Program-made: the position numbers and the translations under genes
Part shown: piece after piece, positions 1 through 11,239 of the stretch
Layout of the letters: the number at the start of each line of letters is the position of its first letter
How positions within the stretch are numbered: position 1 is the stretch's first letter
Assembly (NCBI GenBank): GCA_023053545.1
Contig: JAKZAN010000114.1
Span: 42,500-106,499 of the forward strand
Direction: 5' to 3'
Length of the DNA stretch: 64,000 bases
Source: Lepidurus packardi
Lineage: Eukaryota; Arthropoda; Branchiopoda; Notostraca; Triopsidae
The notes under the pieces: model-generated
What the model was told of the DNA's origin: nothing
The model's input: only the letters and a program-made list of their open reading frames with translations
The model's database searches: none

Positions 1-1728
1 TCCTTGAAATTTGCTTGTAATTTTACCTGAAATTTGCTTGTAATTTTACCAGAAATTTGCTTGTAATTTTACCTGAAATTTCCTCGAAATCTTATTGAAA
101 TTACACTGAAATTTCATTGAAATTTCGTTGAAATATGCTTGTAATATTACCTGAAATTTCAATAAAATTTCCTTGAAATTTGCTTGTAAATTTACCTGAA
201 ATTTCCTCGAAATCTTATTGAAATTACACTGAAATTTCATTGAAATTTCGTTTAAATATGCTTGTAATTTTACCTGAAATTTCAATGAAATTTCCTTGAA
301 ATTTGCTTGTAATTTTACCTGAAATTTCCTCGAAATCTTATTGAAATTACACTGAAACTTCATTGAAATTTCGTTGAAATATGCTTGTAATATTACCTGA
401 AATTTCAATACAATTTCCTTGAAATTTGCTTGTAATTTTACCTGAAATTTCCTCGAAATCTTATTGAAATTACACTGAAATTTCATTGAAATTTCGTTGA
501 AATATGCTTGTAATTTTACCACAAATTTCAATGAAATTTCCTTGAAATTTGCTTGTAATTTTACCTGAAATTTCCTCGAAATCTTATTGAAATTACACTG
601 AAATTTATTTGAAATTTCGTTGAAATATGCTTGTAATTTTACCTGAAATTTCAATGAAAATTCCTTGAAATTTGCTTGTAATTTTACCTGAAATTTGCTT
701 GTAATTTTACCTGAAATTTCCTCGAAATCTTATTGAAATTACACTGAAATTTCATTGAAATTTCGTTGAAATACGCTTGTAATATTACCTGAAATTTCAA
801 TAAAATTTCCTTGAAATTTGCTTGTAAATTTACCTGAAATTTCCTCGAAATCTTATTGAAATTATACTGAAATTTCATTGAAATTTCGTTTAAATATGCT
901 TGTAGTTTTACCTGAAATTTCAATGAAATTTCCTTGAAATTTGCTTGTAATTTTACCTGAAATTTCCTCGAAATCTTATTGAAATTACACTGAAACTTCA
1001 TTGAAATTGCGTTGAAATATGCTTGTAATATTACCTGAAATTTCAATAAAATTTCCTTGAAATTTGCTTGTAATTTTACCTGAAATTTCCTCGAAATCTT
1101 ATTGAAATTACACTGAAATTTCATTGAAATTTCGTTGAAATATGCTTGTAATTTTACCACAAATTTCAATGAAATTTCCTTGAAATTTGTTTGTAATTTT
1201 ACCTGAAATTTCCTCGAAATCTTATTGAAATTACACTGAAATTTCATTGAAATTTCGTTGAAATATGCTTGTAATTTTACCTGAAATTTCAATGAAATTT
1301 CCTTGAAATTTGCTTGTAATTTTACCTGAAATTTCCTCGAAATATTAATGAAATTACACTGAAATTTCATTGAAATTTCGTTGAAATATGCTTGTAATTT
1401 TACCTGAAATTTCCTCGAAATCTTATTGAAATTACACTGAAATTTCATTGAAATTTCGTTGAAATATGCTTGTAATTTTACCTGAAATTTCAATGAAATT
1501 TCCTTGAAATTTGCTTGTAATTTTACCTGAAATTTCCTCGAAATCTTATTGAAATTAGACTGAAATTTCATAGAAATTTCGTTGAAATATGCTTGTAATT
1601 TTACCACAAATTTCAATGAAATTTCCTTGAAATTTGCTTGTAATTTTACCTGAAATTTCTTCGAAATCTTATTGAAATTACACTGAAACTTCAATGAAAT
1701 TTCCTTGAAATTTCCTTGAAATCTTATT
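1..1728. repeat. Satellite array block 1 (123-bp monomer, 638-bp higher-order repeat)
   Basis: Tandem head-to-tail AT-rich satellite. The monomer is 123 bp: marker variants recur at that spacing, for example CAATGAAATT at 921 and CAATAAAATT at 1,044. It is built from 11-bp units of the form GAAATTTCNNT plus 12-bp spacers of the form GTAATTTTACCT. Private variants repeat at an offset of exactly 638 bp (ACCACAAAT at 518 and 1,156; ACTGAAACTT at 351 and 989), so bases 1-1,276 are two copies of a 638-bp higher-order unit. The minus strand is open for long stretches (46-654 and 684-1,694) only because 123 is a multiple of three. No independent gene signal is visible. Confidence 0.95.
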
Positions 1729-1760
1729 ATTATAATTATTATTATTTATTGCAACATATA

Positions 1761-1776
1761 AGGCTTTATAAAGCCT
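1761..1776 (-). other. Perfect 16-bp palindrome in the CR1 3' UTR (candidate RT-recognition stem-loop)
   Basis: The sequence AGGCTTTATAAAGCCT equals its own reverse complement. In RNA it can fold as a 6-bp stem with a TATA loop, 8 bases beyond the ORF2 stop and just before the AAT-rich tail. CR1/L2-type LINEs are known to carry 3'-terminal stem-loops bound by their reverse transcriptase, and the position fits that role. The function here is inferred. Confidence 0.55.
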
Positions 1777-1784
1777 CTTTGTAA

Positions 1785-4612
1785 CTATTTATCTCTACGA
1801 AATTGTAACGGGTCAAACATTTTTGAGCCAAAATGCTCATCTAGTGATTTTTTAAATGTCTGTGTGGAGGAGAGTTTGATCACTTTTTCTGGTAGGCTAT
1901 TCCATTCATCTACGATTCGGTTTTGGAAGGTCCAGCGGCCTACATCTTTGAAGAATCGTTCTGTTTTAAGTTTTAGGATATGGCCACGACAATTGCTTTG
2001 GTTGAAGCACAATATTTGTTCGGCGGACACATTTTCATAATAGGCGTGACACAATTTAAACGCTTCTATCAGGTCACCCCGTAGAAACCTATATGCCAGA
2101 GTTGGCAGGTTCAGGGCTTTGAGTCTATCTGTATAGGAGAGGTGACGAAGATTTCCAGGAAATTTGGTTATTCTCCTTTGAACTTTTTCTAGGGCTTCTA
2201 GGTCCCTGTTGAAGAACGGGCGCGTTACACAGTGGCCGTACTCAAGAATAGGTCTAACGAGCGTTTTATACAGCATGGACAACATTGTTTTATCCACACA
2301 GGTGAAGTTTCGTCTAATTAGTCCAGCCACTCTCGTTGCTTTAGCCGCAATGCTCGCATAATGTTGGTGAAAATTAAGTTTTGTGTCAATCAGGACTCCA
2401 AGATCCCGTTCACAGTCGGTCTTGGCAATTACTTCGCCACCCAGGACATAACTACTTGTGACAGATTCATTTCCAATCCTCAGTTGGTGATACTTTGGGA
2501 TGTTCAATTCCATCAGCCGTTTCTCCATCCAAAGCTCAATACTTTTAATGTCATCTTGGAGCTTAATCATATCCTCCGGGCAGTTAATTACGTTACTAAT
2601 TTTGGTATCATCCGCGTAAAGAAAGACTGTCGACTCAATTTTGTCTGTTAGGTCATTTATATATATGTTAAATAGTAACGGACCCAGAACCGAGCCCTGG
2701 GGAACTCCGCTTAGGACATCTATCACTAAGTCACTGACTTCACCTTCAACACAAACTGACTGCGTCCGATTCGTTAAGAAACTTTTAATCCATTTAGTCA
2801 GGGTGGGTGAGGTACTAGGACCGAGACCGTAGTCAACTAATTTTGAATAAGTCTACCATGGGGTACTTTGTCGAACGCCTTTTTAAGGTCCAGATATATA
2901 ACATCAGTTTGGAGCCCCTTATCCGCATTCTTTTTCCAGTTCTCGACAGCAAGTAAAAGTTGACTTTCAGCGGAGCGTCCAGGTAAAAATCCGAACTGTT
3001 TATCTGATAATATTTTTCTGTGTCTAAATTCGGTCAAAATGTGGTCAGCAATAATTGATTCGAGGATTTTGCACGTTACACAAGTTAAACTAATAGGCCT
3101 ATAATTTGAGGGTAAGTCACGTTTCCCGGATTTAAAGATTGGGGTAACAACAGCACTATTCCATATTGTCGGGAGTTGGCCAGAGGAAATGGATTTTCGA
3201 TAAATGAAAGTAAGCGGTTTGACTAGGACAGCAGCAGCTTCCTTGAGGACTTTAGGGTGTAACATGTCCGGGCCAGGGGACTTGGATGCATCCAACCTGT
3301 TAAGTTTCTCTAAAACCATTGACGCGCAAATATTGAGTGGGGGAAAAGGATCTCCCGAGACACAAGAATCAACCTCTGTTATATCTATTTCGCGCGTAAA
3401 TACAACAGAGAAGTGTCGGTTTAGTACATTTGCCTTTTCAATCGGTTCAGAAACAGTAAGTCTCGTGGTTTCATCTAGTAATGGAGGTATAATGGTTCGG
3501 TTCTTTCTTTTCGCATTGACATGTTTCCAGAAGATTTTGGGATTGTCTTTTAAATTTTTTGCCAGTAGACTTTCTCTTCTGTTTACTTCCTGTCTGGTGG
3601 CTTTGCGCACTTTATTGCGGAAGCGTCGGTAATTTAACTCCAATGAAGAGTCATCTTTGTTTGATTTGAAGGCATTCCAGGCATCCCTTTTTTCGGCTAT
3701 TAATTTCAATGTTTCCCTAGAAACTGCTGCTCTACTACTATGTCGTCTAGGCGGTATGAAGCAATATTCCACAGATTTTACTGTGCGCAGGAACTTGCTG
3801 TACAGATCATCCATGGATTCTAAGTCTTGAAATGCTTGATCCCAGTTGACTTTGGAAAGGACTCTTCTTATCTCCTGGTAGTTGCCTTTATAGTAGTTCG
3901 GCCGTTGTATATTCTTCTTTTCCAGTCGGTTAGTTTGCAGGATAAAAGTTATTACAGCATGATCCGATTTTCCGATTGGCGACTGGACTTCAACATATGT
4001 CACAACCTCGGGGTTACTTACAAGTAGAAGATCGAGCAAGCTCGGTTTGTTTGTTCCACGGACTCGAGTGGGTTCTTCAATTAATTGGTCAAGGAAGTTA
4101 TTGTTGAAACAATTAAGAAATACGTTTTCAGGATTAATTTGTTGCGAGTGTGTATAACGGTGTTGCCAATTAGCTTTAGGGAGATTGAAGTCACCCACTA
4201 TGACTATATTTTGATTTGGGGAAGCTGTCATTTCCGAAATTTCAGCGCAAATCTCCTTATCATTTTCTGCGGTGCTGTAAGGACTTCTATAACACACACC
4301 GAAGATCGTATTCATTCCATTTAAATGACTGATTCGTAACCATAACATTTCTTGGGGCACAGATTCACGTTGGGGTACGGGGTACACTCTCAAATTGTTT
4401 TTACTATAACAAATAACGCCACGCCCAAGGTCACTATCCAAATTGATGTCAAGCGTGTTGTATCCACTGATTGATAATTCAGCAGCTGTAGGTTTGAACC
4501 TGCAGTTTTTAGGTTTAACCTCCACAATTGCTATAATGTCTGGCTCTTCAGATTGTGCAAGTAGTCTCGTTTCTTCAATTTTGTTTAAAAGAGAATCAGA
4601 GTTAAAGAACAT
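1785..4612 (-). pseudogene. CR1-like ORF2: AP-endonuclease and reverse transcriptase, one frameshift
   Basis: The reading frame opens at ATG 4,612 and runs 591 codons to a TAG at 2,837-2,839. Coding similarity continues in another frame from about 2,836 to the stop at 1,785. The first part holds an APE-type endonuclease: Glu31, the GDFN motif at 140-143 and SDH at 216-218. It then carries the N-terminal half of the reverse transcriptase, with NYRPISL near 503-509, GFLPGRS near 541-547 and the first catalytic Asp575. The second frame supplies GVPQGSVLGP and the YADD catalytic box. A run of four A residues (2,841-2,844) is the likely site of a one-base loss. The protein would nick target DNA and prime reverse transcription from LINE RNA. 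The break falls inside the RT domain, so the enzyme is dead. The frame is shared with ORF1, separated only by ORF1's TGA. Confidence 0.9.
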
Positions 4613-4669
4613 ACATTTTAAATCCCGGTTCTTGGTCTTTAATCTGGAAGGCTTTGCCCTGGAGTTATG

Positions 4670-5967
4670 TCAATCCTGCTGAGAGATAGGTGCAACTGCG
4701 TTCGACGATTTTTCTACACGCTGGTTCGTGGATAAACTAGGATAGTTACCAGCGCCTGAGCGCGCATTGTGCGATTTTTGTTCTCTCTCCTTCTTCTCTT
4801 TCTGTCTAATAGGGCAACTTGCGTCAAAAGCAAAGTGTTCACCTTTGCAATTCACACATTTTTTGGTATCCTCCAAGCATTTCCTTGTGTCATGTTTTTG
4901 GGCACATTTTCCACAAGTTGGTTCTTTATCTCGGCATACCGCGGCTACGTGGCCGTATGCTTGACAGTGAAAGCATTGATGATACTGAGGGGGGTTGTTG
5001 TCTTCTACTTTAATTCGCCTATTAAAGGCAAAGAGCATTCCAGCCAGCAGCAGATTTGCCTTCTTCTCAATGCAGTCGCACGAGACCAATAGAGACCCAT
5101 AGGCCTTCTTACTGCTGGGATTTAGCCATTTAACTTTTTCTGCATTGAATACGACGTTCAGACTTGAATTTTTTTCGGACAGATGTTGACAAATTTCTTG
5201 GTAATTCTGGTCCCTAGGTAGTTGGTGTACTACTACGCTTAAGTTCAATTTTCTTGAGATCATTCTTACCGGGCCAAGGGTGGGTAAGACTACTTTCTTG
5301 AGTAACGGTTCCGCTTCAAGCTTTTCATCGTGACTCTTAAAGACGAGTTTGATATTCCCGCTTTGTGTTTGGTGTGCCAGTACAGGATTTGGGATCTTAG
5401 CAGCCCTGAAGTCGTCGTCAATCATTTTAAGTAAACCCATACGGGGAACCTTGTTGGCTCTCTTTTTAACATCTTCTTGCTGTATAAAGAGCGTTTCCAA
5501 CTCTCCATCATCATCTTGATTATCCTTGCCTAATTGAGGGGTAGCTGGTGCTTGATTAGGCCAGTGCCTGGTCACTTGCTCATGAGGAGCTTGAGGACGT
5601 TTGGCCAGCTCCTCTCTCAGAAGTCGAATTTCGTCTATCAGAATTGGGACTAATTCCGCTAGGGGAAGTAAGGTATCGACCTTAGCTTCCAGACAGCTGA
5701 CTCTTTCTTTTAGACCCTTTTGAAATTCCTGCAATTGAAGAGGTAATGATGGATCTGACTCCGAACGTTTTCGCAAAGGTTCACCGCTCGATACGGCCGT
5801 TTTTTGCTGGCGACAACTCTTGCAGTTCTTCGCAGCAGGATGATCTTTTACAAACGTGTTTTGACATGTGATACATCGAACAATGTTGGCCTGGTCTTGC
5901 GTTTGGAACGAACAATTTCTGTAGTTTTGGTAGCCTGTTCATGCGCTTGAGAGCAAACGTTTTCCAT
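4670..5967 (-). pseudogene. CR1-like ORF1: nucleic-acid-binding protein with three zinc knuckles, disrupted N-terminus
   Basis: A 368-codon open segment ends at the TGA at 4,670-4,672; position 5,776 is only a TTG, not a convincing start. Counting from there, residues 15-60 look like a coiled coil, about 165-260 resemble the RRM-like region of LINE ORF1 proteins, and three CCHC knuckles follow (C268/C271/H276/C281, C288/C291/H295/C300, C307/C310/H314/C321). The tail is basic. The same frame continues upstream and encodes a paired CxxC...CxxC zinc finger near 5,820-5,880, but it meets a stop before any ATG. The best ATG is at 5,967 in a different frame, so a frameshift around 5,880-5,900 is inferred. 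ORF1 proteins coat LINE RNA and act as chaperones during target-primed integration. Confidence 0.75.
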
Positions 5968-6350
5968 TGTTTTCTTTCGAGTTTGTTCGGGGACCGCCCC
6001 CTCCATAGGCAGGCCCCGTCAGCAAAACAACCACAGGCAGACCAGCACTTATGAGAATTGTAACAAATTAACCACAGGCAATCCAACACTGTCAGGGATC
6101 CAACACTTATGAAAATTATAACAAGAACACTTAACTCAACAGGAGAACTATGTTTTAGAGACTTTTTCTGACTCGTATCGTACAGAAAAGGCAAAAGTTC
6201 GAGAGCACACGGAATCACGTCTGCACGTCAGCACGTCCTATTGTTTTTCATGTTTATTGAAATTACACTGAAATTTCATTGAAATTTCGTTGAAATATGC
6301 TTGTAATTTTACCTGATATTTCCTCGAAATCTTATTGAAATTACACTGAA

Positions 6351-9133
6351 ATTTATTTGAAATTTCGTTGAAATATGCTTGTAATTTTACCTGAAATTTC
6401 AATGAAATTTCCTTGAAATTTGCTTGTAATTTTACCTGAAATTTCAATGAAATTTCCTTGAAATTTGCTTGTAATTTTACCTGAAATTTCCTCGAAATAT
6501 TATTGAAATTACACTGAAATTTCATTGAAATTTCGTTGAAATATGCTTGTAATTTTACCTGAAATTTCCTCGAAATCTTATTGAAATTACACTTAAATTT
6601 CATTGAAATTTCGTTGAAATATGCTTGTAATTTTACCTGAAATTTCAATGAAATTTACTTGAAATTTCATTGAAATTTCGTTGAAATATGCTTGTAATTT
6701 TACCTGAAATTTCAATGAAATTTCCTTGAAATTAGCTTGTAATTTTACCTGAAATTTCTTCGAAATCTTATTGAAATTACACTGAAACTTCAATGAAATT
6801 TCGTTGAAATATGCTTGTAATTTTACCCGAAATTTCCTCGAAATCTTATTGAAATTACACTGAAATTTCATTGAACTTTCGTTGAAATATGCTTGTAATT
6901 TTACCTGAAATTTCAATGAAATTTCCTTGAAATTTGCTTGTAATTTTACCTGAAATTTCCTCGAAATCTTATTGAAATTACACTGAAATTTCATTGAAAT
7001 TTCGTTTAAATATGCTTGTAATTTTACCTGAAATTTCAATGAAATTTCCTTGAAATTTGCTTATAATTTTACCTGAAATTTCCTCGAAATCTTATTGAAA
7101 TTACACTGAAATTTCATTGAAATTTCGTTGAAATATGCTTGTAATATTACCTGAAATTTCAATGAAATTTCCTTGAAATTTGCTTGTAATTTTAGCTGAA
7201 ATTTCCTCGAAATCTTATTGATATTACACTGAAATTTCATTAAAATTTCGTTGAAACATGCTTGTAATTTTACCTGAAATTTCATTGAAATTTCGTTGAA
7301 ACATGCTTGTAATTTTACCTCAAATTTCAATGAAATTTCCTTGAAATTTGCTTGTAATTTTACCTGAAATTTCCTCGAAATCTTATTGAAATTAGACTGA
7401 AATTTCATAGAAATTTCGTTGAAATATGCTTGTAATTTTACCTGAAATTTCAATGAAATTTCCTTGAAATTTGCTTGTAATTTTACCTGAAATTTCTTCG
7501 AAATCTTATTGAAATTACACTGAAACTTCAATGAAATTTCCTTGAAATTTCCTTGGAATTTTACCTGAAATTTCCTTGAAATCTTATTGAAATTACACTG
7601 AAATTTCATTGAAATTTCGTTGAAATATGCTTGTAATTTTACCTGAAATTTCCTCGAAATCTTATTGAAATTACACTGAAATTTATTTGAAATTTCGTTG
7701 AAATATGCTTGTAATTTTACCTGAAATTTCAATGAAATTTCCTTGAAATTTGCTTGTAATTTTACCTGAAATTTCAATGAAATTTCCTTGAAATTTGCTT
7801 GTAATTTTACCTGAAATTTCCTCGAAATATTATTGAAATTACACTGAAATTTCATTGAAATTTCGTTGAAATATGCTTGTAATTTTACCTGAAATTTCCT
7901 CGAAATCTTATTGAAATTACACTTAAATTTCATTGAAATTTCGTTGAAATATGCTTGTAATTTTACCTGAAATTTCAATTAAATTTACTTGAAATTTCAT
8001 TGAAATTTCGTTGAAATATGCTTGTAATTTTACTTGAAATTTCAATGAAATTTCCTTGAAATTTGCTTGTAATTTTACCTGAAATTTCTTCGAAATCTTA
8101 TTGAAATTACACTGAAACTTCAATGAAATTTCGTTGAAATATGCTTGTAATTTTACCCGAAATTTCCTCGAAATCTTATTGAAATTACACTGAAATTTCA
8201 TTGAACTTTCGTTGAAATATGCTTGTAATTTTACCTGAAATTTCAATGAAATTTCCTTGAAATTTGCTTGTAATTTTACCTGAAATTTCCTCGAAATCTT
8301 ATTGAAATTACACTGAAATTTCATTGAAATTTCGTTGAAATATGCTTGTAATATTACCTGAAATTTCAATAAAATTTCCTTGAAATTTGCTTGTAAATTT
8401 ACCTGAAATTTCCTCGAAATCTTATTGAAATTACACTGAAATTTCATTGAAATTTCGTTTAAATATGCTTGTAATTTTACCTGAAATTTCAATGAAATTT
8501 CCTTGAAATTTGCTTATAATTTTACCTGAAATTTCCTCGAAATCTTATTGAAATTACACTGAAATTTCATTGAAATTTCGTTGAAATATGCTTGTAATAT
8601 TACCTGAAATTTCAATGAAATTTCCTTGAAATTTGCTTGTAATTTTAGCTGAAATTTCCTCGAAGTCTTATTGATATTACACTGAAATTTCATTCAAATT
8701 TCGTTGAAACATGCTTGTAATTTTACCTGAAATTTCATTGAAATTTCGTTGAAACATGCTTGTAATTTTACCTCAAATTTCAATGAAATTTCCTTGAAAT
8801 TTGCTTGTAATTTTACCTGAAATTTCCTCGAAATCTTATTGAAATTAGACTGAAATTTCATAGAAATTTCGTTGAAATATGCTTGTAAGTTTACCTGAAA
8901 TTTCAATGAAATTTCCTTGAAATTTGCTTGTAATTTTACCTGAAATTTCTTCGAAATCTTATTGAAATTACACTGAAACTTCAATGAAATTTCCTTGAAA
9001 TTTCCTTAGAATTTTACCTGAAATTTCCTTGAAATCTTATTGAAATTACACTGAAATTTCATTGAAATTTCGTTGAAATATGCTTGTAATTTTACCTGAA
9101 ATTTCCTCGAAATCTTATTGAAATTACACTGAA
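6351..9133. repeat. 1,330-bp higher-order repeat, two copies, the second with one extra monomer
   Basis: Rare variants mark the unit. ATTTATTTGA occurs at 6,351, 7,681 and 9,134. ACTTAAATTT occurs at 6,591 and 7,921. TTTTACCCGA occurs at 6,821 and 8,151. All give 1,330 bp between copies one and two. TTTAGCTGAA, at 7,191 and 8,644, gives 1,453, which is 1,330 plus exactly one 123-bp monomer. The second copy has therefore gained, or the first lost, a single monomer near 8,280-8,403. This is the pattern left by unequal exchange in register. Confidence 0.85.
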
Positions 9134-11239
9134 ATTTATTTGAAATTTCGTTGAAATATGCTTGTAATTTTTCCTGAAATTTCAATGAAATTTCCTTGAA
9201 TTTTGCTTGTAATTTTACCTGAAATTTGCTTGTAATTTTACCTGAAACTTCCTCGAAATCTTATTGAAATTAGACTGAAATTTCATTGAAATTTCGTTGA
9301 AATATGCTTGTAATTTTACCTGAAATTTCAATGAAATTTCCTTGAAATTTGCTTGTAATTTTACCTGAAATTTCCTCGAAATCTTATTGAAATTACACTG
9401 AAATTTCATTGAAATTTCGTTGAAATATGCTTGTAATTTTACCTGAAATTTCAATGAAATTTCTTTGAAATTTGCTTGTAATTTTACCTGAAATTTCAGT
9501 GAAATTTCCTTGAAATTTGCTTGTAATTTTACCTGAAATTTCCTCGAAATATTATTGAAAATACACTGAAATTTCAATGAAATTTCGTTGAAATATGCTT
9601 GTAATTTTACCTGAAATTTCCTCGAAATCTTATTGAAATTACACTGAAATTTCATTGAAATTTCGTTGAAATATGCTTGTAATTTTACCTGAAATTTCAA
9701 TGAAATTTCCTTGAAATTTGCTTGTAATTTTACCTGAAATTTCCTCGAAATCTTATTGAAATTACACTGAAATTTCATTGAAATTTCGTTGAAATATGCT
9801 TGTAATATTACCTGAAATTTCAATAAAATTTCCTTGAAATTTGCTTGTAATTTTACCTGAAATTTCCTCGAAATCTTATTGAAATTACACTGAAATTTCA
9901 TTGAAATTTCGTTGAAATATGCTTGTAATTTTACCTGAAATTTCAATGAAATTTCCTTGAAATTTGCTTTTAATTTTACCTGAAATTTCCTCAAAATCTT
10001 ATTGAAATTACACTGAAATTTCATTGAAATTTCGTTGAAATATGCTTGTAATTTTACCTGAAATTTCAATGAAATTTCCTTGAAATTTGCTTGTAATTTT
10101 TCCTGAAATTTCATTGAAATCTTATTGAAATTACACTGAAATTTCATTGAAATTTCGTTGAAATATGCTTGTAATTTTACCTGAAATTTCAATAAAATTT
10201 CCTTGAAATTTGCTTGTAATTTTACCTGAAATTTCCTTGAAATCTTATTGAAATTACACTGAAATTTCATTGAAATTTCGTTGAAATATGCTTGTAATTT
10301 TAACTGAAAATTCAATGAAATTTCCTTGAAATTTGCTTGTAATTTTACTTGAAATTTCCTAGAAATCTTATTGAAATTACACTGAAATTTCATTGAAATT
10401 TCGTTGAAATATGCTTGTTATTTTACCTGAAATTTACTCGAAATTTCCTTGAAATTTCCTTGGAATTATCCTGAAATTTGCTTGTAATTTTACCTGAAAT
10501 TTCCTCGAAATCTTATTGAAATTACACTGAAATTTCATTGAAATTTCGTTGAAATATGCTTGTAATTTTACCTGAAATTTCAAAGAAATTTCCATGAAAT
10601 TTGCTTGTAATTTTAACTGAAATTTCCTCGAAATCTTATTGAAATTACACTGAAATTTAATTGAAATTACACCGAAATTTCATTGAAATTTCGTTGAAAT
10701 ATGCTTGTAATTTTACCTGAAATTTCAAAGAAATTTCCATGAAATTTGCTTGTAATTTTAACTGAAATTTCCTCGAAATCTTATTGAAATTACACTGAAA
10801 TTTAATTGAAATTACACCGAAATTTAATTGAAATTTCGTTGAAATATGCTTGTAATTTTACCTGAAATTTCAATAAAATTTCCTTGAAATTTGCTTGTAA
10901 TTTTACCTGAAATTTCCTCGAAATCTTATTGAAATTACACTGAAATTTCATTGAAATTTCGTTGAAATATGCTTGTAATTTTACCTGAAATTTCAATGAA
11001 ATTTCCTTGAAATTTGCTTGTAATTTTACCTGAAATTTCCTCAAAATCTTATTGAAATTACACTGAAATTTCATTGAAATTTCGTTGAAATATGCTTGTA
11101 ATTTTACCTGAAATTTCAATGAAATTTCCTTGAAATTTGCTTGTAATTTTTCCTGAAATTTCATTGAAATCTTATTGAAATTACACTGAAATTTCATTGA
11201 AATTTCGTTGAAATATGCTTGTAATTTTACCTGAAATTT

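Larger units (their letters stand above)
1729..6253 (-). mobile_element. CR1-like non-LTR retrotransposon, nearly full length, inactivated
   Basis: A two-ORF LINE inserted on the minus strand into the satellite. It has a 5' leader (about 5,968-6,253), ORF1 with zinc knuckles, ORF2 with endonuclease and reverse transcriptase, a short 3' UTR with a palindromic stem-loop, and an AAT-rich 3' tail at 1,729-1,752. Satellite resumes in register on both sides with an apparent 5-bp target duplication, TTATT (1,724-1,728 and 6,254-6,258), inside the GAAATCTTATT subunit. The tail and the target share AT sequence, so the exact ends may move by a few bases. There is no RNase H domain, which fits the CR1/L2 group. 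The leader holds imperfect repeats (CCACAGGCA at 6,031 and 6,072) and three CACGTC motifs near 6,222-6,237. Frameshifts break both ORFs, so this copy should be non-autonomous. Confidence 0.9.

Noticed and set aside
5781-6218. 145-codon minus-strand frame in the CR1 5' region
   Set aside because: It overlaps the upstream, zinc-finger-coding part of ORF1 in another frame and has no recognisable domain; it is probably a by-product.
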